Shown here in pieces: positions 35,356 through 45,900 of a stretch of DNA of 64,000 nucleotides. Under the pieces are notes generated by a model that was not told the origin of the DNA, made no database searches, and worked only from the letters and a program-made list of their open reading frames with translations. Location: contig OX345636.1 of the NCBI GenBank assembly GCA_947044365.1, forward strand, positions 13,225,309-13,289,308. The letters are read 5' to 3'. Positions within the stretch are counted from its first letter, which is position 1. Every line of letters starts with the position of its first letter. A program made the position numbers and the translations under genes. Source of the DNA: Petrosia ficiformis. Lineage: Eukaryota; Porifera; Demospongiae; Haplosclerida; Petrosiidae.

Positions 35356-35964
35356 TGTGGCTGTGGCTCAGTATTCGACTTGTCACATGCATTAGATTGT
35401 AGAAAAGGGGGCCTAGTAATACAAAGGCACAATGAAATAAGGGACGCTATCGCGGATGTTTCCTCCATGGTCTGGGGACAAGTGAAAAAGGAACCGGTGG
35501 TCAGGGAACAAAATAATACAACAGAAACACCTGCCCTGATAGCTGACCTATCCATCAGAGGAGTCTGGACGCCACAAGAGTTGACGTTGTTAGATGTTCG
35601 TGTCATAGACACAGACGCCAAATCTTATGGTAACAGATCTCCCGAAGATGTGATAAAAACCGCAGAGAGAGAAAAGAGGAATAAATATGGGGAAGCATGT
35701 GAGGCCAGGAGGGCAACGTTTACGCCATTCTGTGTTTCCGTAGATGGAGTAATGGGAAAGCAGGCGCAACACTTGGTGAAGAGAATAGGAGATAGATTGA
35801 CAGAAAAGTGGGATAGAACATATGGAGAAACGATGGGGTGGCTAAGAGCAAGACTAGCATTTGCTATATTAAGAGCTTCAATCCTATGTTTGAGAGGATC
35901 ACGAACAAAATGGAGATGTCTAGGGTTAGAGGATGGAGCTCCAATTACTTGGTTATTGGATTAA
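35356..35964 (+). CDS. C-terminal part of a retroelement reverse-transcriptase polyprotein
   Basis: The open frame runs from just after a (TAA)n tract to a stop at 35962-35964, about 202 codons. It starts with a C-G-C-G ... HALDC zinc-binding pattern (CGCGSVFDLSHALDCRKGG), followed by IQRHNEIRDAIADV. A nuclease-like core follows, ADLSIRGVW ... LLDVRVIDTDAKSYGNRSPED, resembling the PD-(D/E)XK pattern, then FTPFCVSVDGVMGKQAQHLV and WLRARLAFAILRASILCLRG. I know this string of motifs as the C-terminal region after the RT domain in some cnidarian, lancelet and sponge retroelements; I cannot assign the clade. The RT itself is absent, so the 5' part is truncated at the microsatellite. The frame shows no break. 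Confidence 0.65.
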   Translation, partial: CGCGSVFDLSHALDCRKGGLVIQRHNEIRDAIADVSSMVWGQVKKEPVVREQNNTTETPALIADLSIRGVWTPQELTLLDVRVIDTDAKSYGNRSPEDVIKTAEREKRNKYGEACEARRATFTPFCVSVDGVMGKQAQHLVKRIGDRLTEKWDRTYGETMGWLRARLAFAILRASILCLRGSRTKWRCLGLEDGAPITWLLD

Positions 35965-36063
35965 CACCAATCCCAATTATCACTTTATTCCTTTATTTCT
36001 ATATTATAGAGTAATTATAAATTTTTGGACTTTGACTTTCAGTTGTATATTTATTACTTTTGT

Positions 36064-36096
<33 letters not shown>

Positions 36097-36097
<1 letters not shown>

Positions 36098-36225
36098 TCA
36101 CCTTTCAGTCCTTGTGCACGCTATAACAGCTTATCAGTGAGCGTCGGTGCAAAGTGTTCCTTTCACGAACTACGAAGTATTTGAATGAAAGGAAATTACT
36201 GCAGGCGCCGTTATATACCGCCGGA
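36097..36225. repeat. Right direct repeat flanking a retroelement fragment
   Basis: Same orientation and order as 34975-35100 (AGTCCTTGTGCACGCTATAA, CAGCTTATCA, TTCCTTTCACGAACTAC, GCCGTTATATAC). Both copies are preceded by an AATAATAT-CACC/TACC stretch. Confidence 0.8.
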
Positions 36226-36644
36226 TTGAAAATTTGAATAATGTATTTTAATTATAAATGTAGACTCGTAATAACTTTGACATGAAAAATATTAATTTTA
36301 ATAACTAATTTTCTCTTTATTCTATCGATTAGGCTATACCCCTTGTTTCTAAACCACTCTACTCGCAATCAGAAAGATACTCATGCAGTTATTTATCATT
36401 GTGTTTAGTTCTCATCACGTAGTTCCTATTTCATCATAGAACAGTGTCCCATATTCCAATCATTCAACTTGTAACTCATTACATCCTTTGAACTCATTTA
36501 TATTAGCTACTCTCAGAATGTCGATCATATACTTATAGTCATCGTTGTCTATATATTTCTAACCGTATGTCAAGGATAGACTGTCTATGTTACTTTACAG
36601 GTACTGTATGACTTAATATTTTCTGTATCATTAGACATAACACC

Positions 36645-37560
36645 TTTTTTGTGTTTCAGGGGCGGATCTAGCCAAAAACTCCTGGGTGGGCCTAGCAAAT
36701 GGGGAAGCTTTAATGTTATTGATTATTATTATTACAATAATAATAATAGTATAGTACAGTACAGTAAGTACCGTACAGTGTGTTCAATACAGTTAATCAA
36801 TTTAATGCTATATATTCGTCTGTTTTTGTCTGAAGCTACAAACTGATGAAGTATATTATCAAAGTCCAGGGATGCCATTTCAGACTCATCAGAACATGTG
36901 ATAATATCCATTCATATAAAAACCTTTCCAGAACATAATCACAAAGGTGATATATATATAGTATTGATCTAAAGGTGCAAACTTTATATACAGATCAGAG
37001 ATTACATCATTACATTCTATAATAATTATTCGTAATAAAAAATTTAAATTTAAAAATAATTAATTATTATGCACATGCAAGGATTGCATGTGTTGTCAGA
37101 ACTGTTGTTCTGTTTCAAGTTGCCTAAGTGAGAGATAGACTTATGCTTTTATTACAGCCTATTATGCTCTGCTCAAATTCCCAGTTTTATTTCAATTATG
37201 CTTCCACTTAGGTACCTATTATGCTTTCATTATGGTCCGGCCAAATTCTTCAAAAATAAATCCTAAAAATTCTGATAATATTACAATCATTTCATTAAAC
37301 AGTAGCATAGCTAACTGATGCTTGTATATTATACATGTAGTCTTCAAGTGAATTTAGTTGTTGTTCATTAAAATAATCATTGTTTAGTACAGAAAAAGCA
37401 TGCTCAATTGCAACTATGTGATCCCATGACCTTTGTTTAAAGGTATTTTGATCCCAAAGTTTACATTCCACATCCTGTTATGCTGGCAATGCTTCCTGCT
37501 TTGATAAACCTATTATGCTGAAAGCAATGCCAGCATAATGTGCCTGCCCCTAGGGAGAGA
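36645..37560. other. Possible decayed hAT element
   Basis: The stretch begins CAGGGGCGGATCTAGCC, a common hAT terminus, and ends near CTGCCCCTAGG, only partly inverted. On the minus strand 37340-37440 reads SWDHIVAIEHAFSVLNNDYF, coding-like but too short to assign. The call is weak. Confidence 0.3.
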
Positions 37561-38009
37561 TGTCAAAACAGCTGACTGTATTTGATTGTAGTAGGGCACC
37601 AGAAAGTCTAAGTAAAGAATATATACAAATTAATAAATTATCATTTGATCTTGAAGACTTATGCAATTGATGATCATTCTTCTTTTGATTTTTGTATATA
37701 AATGGATATATTTTGTATAAAAGTTAGTTCTTTGTTATTAAAGTTGATATTTATAGAACATAATAAAACCTGTTCTGTTACACCATACCACTTTGGTTCA
37801 TCCCTTCTCCTACAGTAAATTTATATTTTTTTATCCAGGTGCCATTGCCCCCTAACTTGCAAGCCACCTTACTCCTCCAAATACCCTATTCTGTCTTTCT
37901 CTTTGCCACTCTTTCCACATTCCTTGCCAAATGACCATCTTTTAGCATGTATTAAGAAAACCCAATTTTTTTTCCCTAGCAAAGTGAATTAGGTATTCAT
38001 TTATGATGC

Positions 38010-38058
38010 TTTTTATGGCCCGTAGGGCCATCCCTATAATTGCTTTCCACGGGGTTTA

Positions 38059-38095
<37 letters not shown>

Positions 38096-38480
38096 TGTGT
38101 CACTTGCGCGACTATGCGTTGTATACGTAGTTAAGGAAGTTGCGTCATTCCCGGGGGCTCGGTCAATTAATGGGCGTGGCGCGTAAACGAACGCGCGATC
38201 AAGCTCTACACACCAGCAGAAAGAAAGCTGTTGAGCTTACGTAGAAACTGGAACTAATAGCTAGCTATTCTGCCTGAAATATATTCCTAAAGTTCTACAA
38301 GGTCCTTTGAAAGGTCAGGAGAGTAGATAATCAAAATAATAACTATAATAAGCTGTTGTCTTTCATGCTTGATAAAGTCAGCCATGATTACTGAATTCTG
38401 CACACCACAAAGCAGTCATATCTTCACTTAAATTTGTAAAGCAATCATAGGGATGTTTTTTTCTCTATATACACTTGTTC
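38010..38480 (+). mobile_element. Element family A, copy 2 (left arm of composite)
   Basis: Terminal inverted repeats CATCCCTATAATTGCTTT (38029-38046) and AAAGCAATCATAGGGATG (38438-38455). Sequence shared with other copies extends a little beyond them on both sides (GGCCCGTAGGGC at the left, TCTATATACACTTGTT at the right). It contains a TA microsatellite and CGGTCAATTAATGGGCGTGG. It differs from the inverted copy at 40046-40525 by only a handful of bases apart from the TA tract. Confidence 0.85.
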
Positions 38481-38675
38481 AACTTGCCTTTCTTCGTCTG
38501 TAAGTAAGTCTTTTTGGTACCTCAATGCATTCAAGCTGCTTATTAAATGGTTTATGGTTTGGAGCTATGGTTTATAATATTACATATTATAAAAAGATCT
38601 GTAATAATAATAATGAGCTATAGCATAATTATTACTCTCATTGAATGCTAATTATATTTCAAATAGTGATGTTTA

Positions 38676-39003
38676 CATCACTTACAAATAAGTATATCCA
38701 CATAAACTTCCCCGATGGCAGAGTAGTGACGTCAGCATAATATTACTTACACATAAGTATATCCACATAAACTTCCCCGATGTCAGAGTAGTGACGTCAG
38801 CATAATATTACTTACACATAAGTATATCCACATAAACTTCCCCGATGTCAGAGTAGTGATGTCAGCATAATATTACTTACACATAAGTATATCCACATAA
38901 ACTTCCCCGATGGCAGAGTAGTGACATCAGCATAATATTACTTGCACATAAGTATATCCACATAAACTTCCCCGATGTCAGAGTAGTGACGTCAGCATAA
39001 TTA
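38676..39003. repeat. 65-bp tandem repeat, 5 copies
   Basis: AGTATATCCACATAAACTTC recurs at 38691, 38756, 38821, 38886 and 38951, a period of exactly 65. Units are almost identical. Each holds AGTAGTGACGTCAGC or a one-base variant; three keep the palindrome TGACGTCA. Confidence 0.93.
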
Positions 39004-39284
39004 TACAGGCGCCCAACAGCCAAGACAAAGGAGACTATGAAATTTTTGTGATAATATTTGTGATTATATAGTTTTATAAAATCGGTAGTATTGATAATAT
39101 TTCGATAATATCGCCGACCAAGTAGGCACATGCAATTGGTGTTTTACGTTTAGGTACATACTACATATAATTTTCAAATAATTTCGTTTATAGCCATTTA
39201 TAAATCAACCCAGAACAAAACCACATTGATTACTGTAACTAAACATTGGTTTTATAATACAGTCCTAAACACTAAAGTAATGCA

Positions 39285-39452
39285 TCATCTAGTCACTAGC
39301 AGGTATTATAAATGTTTTCTTAACTTCAGGAACATATGTACTCATCACCAAGTCTTCCATTTTTTCTTCATCAGGTGCTAGGACTTGTCTTTGACATCAG
39401 GTGCTGAGACTTCAGTTTTAACAATATTTTTCCAATGCAAATTGAGCTCTTC
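39285..39452 (-). pseudogene. Fragment of a GT92-family glycosyltransferase gene
   Basis: On the minus strand it reads LAPDEEKMEDLVMSTYVPEV, against LAPNEEKMEDLVMSKYVSGV at the end of the intact gene (24804-26171), preceded by a scrambled piece with HWKNIVK. The middle is deleted or frameshifted. Only the last 60 or so codons are represented. Confidence 0.75.
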
Positions 39453-39567
39453 CCAGTGGTGCTATATATATATTTGTAAACATTAGTACGAGCATGCACC
39501 TTTTTTTAACAGTATTATACTATTTTGTTTAAAAGAGGAAGTTGATTGAAGAGTTTGGACAATTATG

Positions 39568-39862
39568 TGTGAAGATTGAAATCCTTTATAACATCTGTTA
39601 TTCATTAAACTTAATTTTTCAAAAAACTCTCTAAAAACTGTTCAGATATCAATTACAACAAGACGCCCACCCATCAGTGGAAATTATTAATAACTTAATG
39701 TTTTTAATAATTTAGCGTTTTTACCTATCATGTCTACTGATAAGTATAATTATAAACAACTTTGATTTTTGACATTTTTAGTTGTACTGGTTTTCTAAAC
39801 TTTTTTGAAAAATTAAGTTTAATGAATAACAGATGTTATAAAGGATTTCAATCTTCACACAT
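39568..39862. repeat. Inner inverted repeat, 62-bp arms
   Basis: TGTGTGAAGATTGAAATCCT at 39568 and AGGATTTCAATCTTCACACA ending at 39862 are the outer ends of two arms that appear perfectly complementary over about 62 bases, with about 170 bases between. Confidence 0.85.
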
Positions 39863-40045
39863 AATACTATTTTGTGTTATAACATTATTAACTGAATTAA
39901 ATTATACTTATGAAGAAAATGAAGAGTTAATTTATGCCATGGACAGTAAAAATCAATGTCAATGCCGGTCTATGATTTTCACATTACACACTATAAATCC
40001 TCAGTAGAGATATTGGTAGTTATTGAGCATGAATTTCTATAGAAA

Positions 40046-40430
40046 AACAAGTGTATATAGAGAAAAAAACATCCCTATGATTGCTTTACAAATTTAAGTG
40101 AAGATATGACTGCTTTGTGGTGTGCAGAATTCAGAAATCATGGCTGACTTTATCAAGCATGAAAAACAACAGCTTATTATAGTTATTATTTTGATTATCT
40201 ACTCTCCTGACCTTTCAAAGGACCTTGTAGAACTTTAGGAATATATTTCAGGCAGAATAGCTAGCTATTAGTTCCAGTTTCAACGTAAGCTCAACAGCTT
40301 TCTTTCTGCTGGTGTGTAGAGCTTGATCGCGCGTTCGTTTACGCGCCACGCCCATTAATTGACCGAGCCCCCCGGGAATGACGCAACTTCCTTAACTACG
40401 TATACAACGCATAGTCGCGCAAGTGACACA

Positions 40431-40477
<47 letters not shown>

Positions 40478-40525
40478 TAAACCCCGTGGAAAGCAATTAT
40501 AGGGATGGCCCTACGGGCCATAATA
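40046..40525 (-). mobile_element. Element family A, copy 3 (right arm of composite)
   Basis: Inverted, near-identical to 38010-38480: starts ACAAGTGTATATAGAG, has CATCCCTATGATTGCTTT at about 40070 and ends near CCCTACGGGCCATAA. An extra G in the CCCCCCGGGAATG run and a few substitutions separate the two. Confidence 0.85.
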
Positions 40526-42084
40526 ATTACATGTATATAAGCTATATAGAGAAAGCAGGTAGGTATGTATTAAAACTTAAAACAAAGTTTCATTATAAAC
40601 TTGAACATGAAAATATAATTATACATTAATTGCATTTAAAAATAATCCAGTCGCTCATACTTCATAGTTTATACTAACTTAGAGATAGTGTAGGATCGCT
40701 GATGTTGCATGAGTGAAATATAATTCAGTAACAATTGTGGATGTAATTGGTGATCTCCTTTTGTTTGTTTTATTGCATCCCCACATATTAATTGGAAGTG
40801 GTGGCTTATGAAACACAAGGGAACACAATGAACACACAATTATCCCAAACTGTGACTAAGTAGACAACGCATTAAGTATTATGATTATTAATAGATGGTA
40901 ATGTTGAAGAAATGTAAAAAGAGGCTAAGAAGACTTTATAGCCTGGATCCAATAAAACTGAAAGCATTTCAAGTTTTTTGGCTTGTTCATGGTTGAAGAA
41001 CTACTATTCATTATCATTTACAATTGACAAGTGATATAGTTGGTGAAAGACAATAAAGGAATTAGTAGATATTCTAACAGTAGAGCAACGTTAAAATTAA
41101 TAAAAAAAACAGTATTAAATTTCAGTCTTTACACATGTACATGTAGCTCAAGCCTTGCACATGTGACCGACTTTTAAAGTTCTTCTTTGTTTGTGAGTTG
41201 CATTATGCATTATAGTTACATAATTATTATATAAATAATTATACTAATATTATTATTATATGGACACCGGATGAATGGTGAGAGTTGGCTAGCCATCAAA
41301 GATCTTTAACCCACCATTCGTGGTTCTCAAGACTGGGCATTCAGTGTTCCATTTTTACATTGAATTTTCTTAGTAATTGTGGCTGCTTATTTCTAAGCTA
41401 TGGTGGCTGATCATTATTTTTCTAAACCATTGTTATTGTTATTTTTCTAAGCCAAAGTGGCTGCTCTAAAAATTTTCTAAGCTATGCTTATTGAATTTTA
41501 TAAGCCATTGTGGCTGCTTGTTTGTTTGTTTGTTCTGTTTGTCTACGCCTATTGCTAGCATGCTAGGCACATGAATTTTCATGTATTATAATTGTTTTGT
41601 TGCACAATTATAAAGATTTATAATTTTATGTTTAAGCTTGTTAGAATACATTGAGGTAGTGATGGGCTGAGTTTTCAAACTAATGACATTATATAACTGC
41701 TAACCAAGAATAGTGTAATTGTTGAGATATTATTGCACAAGAGAGGCATTTAGGTCAAGAATTAAGGTAATTATTGATCTCATTTTCTTCATTTAATTCC
41801 ATCGTATCCCCTCATTATTAATTAAAATGGAGGTGGTTTACTGTTGTTAATCATGCACAATGAATTGTACACTATATAGTCACTTTAATTACTGGATTTT
41901 ATCAGTGCGAATTAGTCTTGAGGCATAGCCAGATCACAGATTGGATCTGGATAAATGTGATCAGTGGAAATTTGGGCATGTGGTTACAATTTTAAATTCA
42001 GACTAAAAAATAACTCATTTATAATTTATAGTGTAATGAATAATTTATGCTAAAAGTAACAAATATTCACTGACAATGTTAACA
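40526..42084. other. Intergenic stretch downstream of MRPS24
   Basis: Contains a loose minisatellite at about 41370-41525 built on TTTTCTAAGCNATNGTGGCT, and a short (TTTG)n tract. A partial AGTCTTG ... AGCCAGATC element end lies near 41912. No gene seen. Confidence 0.45.
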
Positions 42085-42519
42085 TTACAAAAGTTCTTTT
42101 GGAAGAACACAACATGGTTTTACATACACAATACAACCTAACCACTCAGAGAGAAGGGTCTCGGAATATCCAACTAAAAAATTCATAGGAATAGGGTCCA
42201 TCATTAACGGTAGAGTCACATTGATAATGTTCTCTTTTCGACTGATAATAACAGGATTTTTGATATTCATAGGGAATGTACCACGGATAAAGTTGGTGAT
42301 GAACATGTCATCAATAGTGAGCTCTGGCATCTTCTCTTTAGTGAAACGCCCACGTGTTGGAATCCACCATCTTGAATCCCATGTTTTAAGCTTCCCAATA
42401 GAGTATGGTTTTAGATTCTGATCACTAACAGGTGTCTTTCCTTTAACAGAGGATAAAGACCTTCTATTTAAGCAGCTAAGCAGCTGATAGGCTTTAGATA
42501 GTCTTGTGTGAACGGCCAT
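42085..42519 (-). CDS. MRPS24: Mitochondrial small ribosomal subunit protein uS3m (MRPS24)
   Basis: Single minus-strand exon, 144 residues. The N-terminal 25 residues are basic and serine-rich without acidic residues, as expected of a mitochondrial targeting peptide. The conserved body has LTIDDMFITNFIRGTFP at about 67-83, matching the family's TVEDVFLRKFMWGTFP, and the signature FLVGYSETLLS at about 114-124, identical in the vertebrate protein. It is a component of the mitoribosomal small subunit. Length is a little below the usual 165 or so. Its start codon lies 385 bases downstream of the MZT2 stop on the same strand. Confidence 0.92.
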   Translation of the reverse strand: MAVHTRLSKAYQLLSCLNRRSLSSVKGKTPVSDQNLKPYSIGKLKTWDSRWWIPTRGRFTKEKMPELTIDDMFITNFIRGTFPMNIKNPVIISRKENIINVTLPLMMDPIPMNFLVGYSETLLSEWLGCIVYVKPCCVLPKELL

Positions 42520-42904
42520 TTTGTATTTATTAAGAATCTACGATGCAACGTCGCGCGCATGCGCTAGTCACTCCATGATCCAGCGTATATATATATGCGT
42601 AATCCTTTCAGGATGTAATTTTACGTCCTGTCAGAGTACCTCACGCCAAATTACTGTAGATTACGAGAGTATATGGTATACCAATGTGGCGGCTGCTGTC
42701 TAAACGCCCACGCTTTGTTCAATGTGACTGTTGCAAAATTGAAAGCAACATTGTCAAGTGGTAGATTGTATAATTATAAACATGTAGTATACGAAATATT
42801 GCAGCATAAACAGAAAGTATACTTGTAATAGATGCAGTGCGAATAAATAAAATGAATTATGACTATCTATTCTTGGGAATAGTTTATGAAATTTAATTCT
42901 GCTT

Positions 42905-45900
42905 TTAAACACTGTTGGAATCAAGCGACATTGTTGAACTAGAATCCGTAATTGAGTAAGTTTTTGTTTGATGAGTCAAATCAAATTGAAGGACCTGACT
43001 ATTCATTCTTGACTGGACTCTACTTGATGAAGAAGTGGGGGAATGACCTTCTGATGCTGATCTGAAAGAAATAAGAGTAGTTACGTATATGATGTGTTAG
43101 TTTATATAGACTCGATAACCAGTCCCAACCTAGCTAATACAAAGAGAGAATCTAGTCAACACACTATACTAGGATTCATAGAGTTCATTAGGTTTTGTGG
43201 GTAACAAACTTCTAATATACTATTCATATTATTATACCATAATATTATACGTGGAAATATTGATGGCGGTTGGCAGTTTTGGGGTCAAACAGTCATATTA
43301 AAAATTAGTTCATAAATGTGCATGCACATTCTAAATGTATTGCCTACTGAGAAATATAGAACAACTAGCTGATATCTTCCTTGGAACTCTTCTTAACTGG
43401 AACTGCATACGGTCACTTTAGTGTTGTTTTAGTTTGACCACTTTTAGTTAGAGTTATAGTATGTCTAAGTTATAGTTATAGTTAATTAACTAAAACAATT
43501 TTAGGAACTAAAAGGGTTTTAGTTTTAGTTAACTAACTAAAAGTGCCCATTATTGACCAATTTTCATTTTAGTTAGTTATAGATATTACAGTAGACCTGT
43601 AATTTAGTTATAGTTTACTTAAGTAAAAGTCAAAATGCCTTACTAAAAGGGGTTTTAGTTATAGTTAGCTTAAACAACAGTAGGTCACTCGTGTTACTTG
43701 TTTCTCTAAAAGCATCCAGTTACTTACCAAAGGCTGGAGTCCAAGTAATAGTTACAACACTGGGCTCTATCTGAATAACTGAGCGGGAGGGCAAGTATCA
43801 GCAACTAGAGTTGTTATCAACTGATTTGTTTATGTTGAGTGGGTGTATTTGGTTTCTATCTTTATTAAGAAACCATTAGTTGCTTAAAATTCATTTGGTT
43901 TGCTATAACAGTGCTTTATCTGCACTGGGGGTTCCTTTGATACACCCACTGAACATTATACAAATACACATGTTGGCCTCTTATACACAGTTAGAAAGCT
44001 CAACACTAGAAATAATAGTCTCTAGTTCCTGGTTCTCATCTTCCACTACTAAGTACATGTACATGTACATGTATGTATACATTCAGTGATAACAACTGTC
44101 TACTGTTTACATGTAAAACACATTGCTCTGTCACACCCACATAATAAAATTTAATTACTAATTTTAATTCGTTAATACTCTGTCAAAAGGAAACCGTCAA
44201 TATTTACCATGTATAGGGTATTCATAAATACATGTACATGTACTTTCTCAGTAATCCATCCATATGAAATGATTACTGTAGCTACATGTACATGTATGAA
44301 TTCATTTCCAATTTTGCTAGGATTGGATTAGTTTACCAAGAGGGAGGAGGACAATATCTACTTCCTAAAAAGAAAGTCTACAAGACATGTATCATCACTA
44401 CAATGTACATGTTATAATGTACATGTACTTACAGTATATGTCAATAAAATGTCACCATACAGTAACAGTAATTAACCCTCGCCCATGTACATTGTAGGTG
44501 GAGCAGAGGGTCACTGTAATCTGGTGTTCTGTTCTGTCTGTCTGTGTATGAACAAAATGTCTGGACAACTAACAACATTGGGACTTTGATCGAGCTACAA
44601 AAAGACGAGAAATTATACAAGGATCAAAATAAAAGATAGGCTTTTTATAAAACCTTTCAGTTATAAAGTTATGACAATTTTTACAACTCAAGATTGCTGT
44701 TTCACCACTTTCAGAAGACTTCTGGTAGCAAACAAGTATATGGAAACACAACTCATCTTGTTTGAAGAATATCACTGTCGAATCACAGCTTGAAATCAAG
44801 TATAGTTGAAGTAGTGGCTGCTACAACATCGAGCTGGCTCTACGCTTTCTGCCATGACTGTCAATTTCTAGCTCCACCTATTCATTTCATGCACATGATT
44901 GAAGCCACAAAACAGTTTATAATTAAGGATGATAAGATAAAGAGAGACACACATGTCCAGACAAAAATCTGGACCAGCTGGGATTTGAATCCAAGACCTT
45001 TTTAAATCCCAGCTGGTCCAGATTTTTTCTAAACATGTCTGTCTTTCTATATCGTATCAGTGGCTTAGACACCATAAAAAACTCCCCTCCCTCTGCCCCC
45101 TCTATATCTAAGCCACTGCTTATCATATATACATTCCTAGTAGTGTTGTTTTAGTTAACTAAAACCCCTTTTAGAAAGGCATTTTAACTTTTAGTTAAAT
45201 AAACTATAACTAGTCTATTGCAATACGTACAACTAACTAAAATGAAAATTGACCAATAATGGCCACTTTTAGTTAGTTAATTAAAACTAAAACCCTTTTA
45301 GTAAGCCTAATATAATTTTAGTTAATTAAAGTATAACTAAACTAAAAATTTGAGAAACCAGGCATACTATAACTATAACTAAAAGTAGTCATTATTGTCA
45401 TACTAAAACAACACTAAATTTCCTAGTAATTTATATACTTTAAGGATTTTAAGTATTGTGCTTCTTATACTAGGAATTATATACTCTTGCTAGGACTGGA
45501 GTGTAAGTTGCAACACACACACACACACATAATTGTATTAATTGTATAAGTATAATAATTATAATCTCAATATACATTGTACATGTAAATAATAGTTATA
45601 ACACACTTTACTGTGATTACATGTAGCACAAGGTCAATAAAGATTGAGTTTACATAATGGACGAACCGAAGACGAGTGCATTATGTAAACGAGACCTTTA
45701 TTGACCGCCCAGGTGCTACATTGAAACACACAATGCACTGTTAAGTGATTTATTGAAGATCTGGTGAACTATATGTACCACTGTTGTTATAGCAGCTTCG
45801 TTAGTAGAGGTGAGCAAAGTGTGCAATAACTAACTTATTGCATGTAAAAGTGTGCGCTCAATCATGTGACGCAATATTGGCCACAGGTCACATGATCAGT

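Noticed and set aside
35172..35621. Minus-strand frame of about 149 codons overlapping the retroelement frame
   Set aside because: Its middle is poly-Tyr/Ile from the TA and TAA microsatellite, and it is antisense to a frame with clear protein motifs.
38676..39003. Evenly spaced repeats that could be taken for a CRISPR array
   Set aside because: Units are contiguous 65-bp tandem copies without unique spacers, and the DNA is eukaryotic.
44569..44799. Minus-strand frame with CKNCHNF-type cysteines in MZT2 intron 3
   Set aside because: No recognised zinc finger spacing, no neighbours in frame; likely chance or repeat.
44980..45005. tRNA-like TTTGAATCC motif near a foldback
   Set aside because: No cloverleaf could be drawn; the motif lies in one arm of a simple 22-bp inverted repeat.
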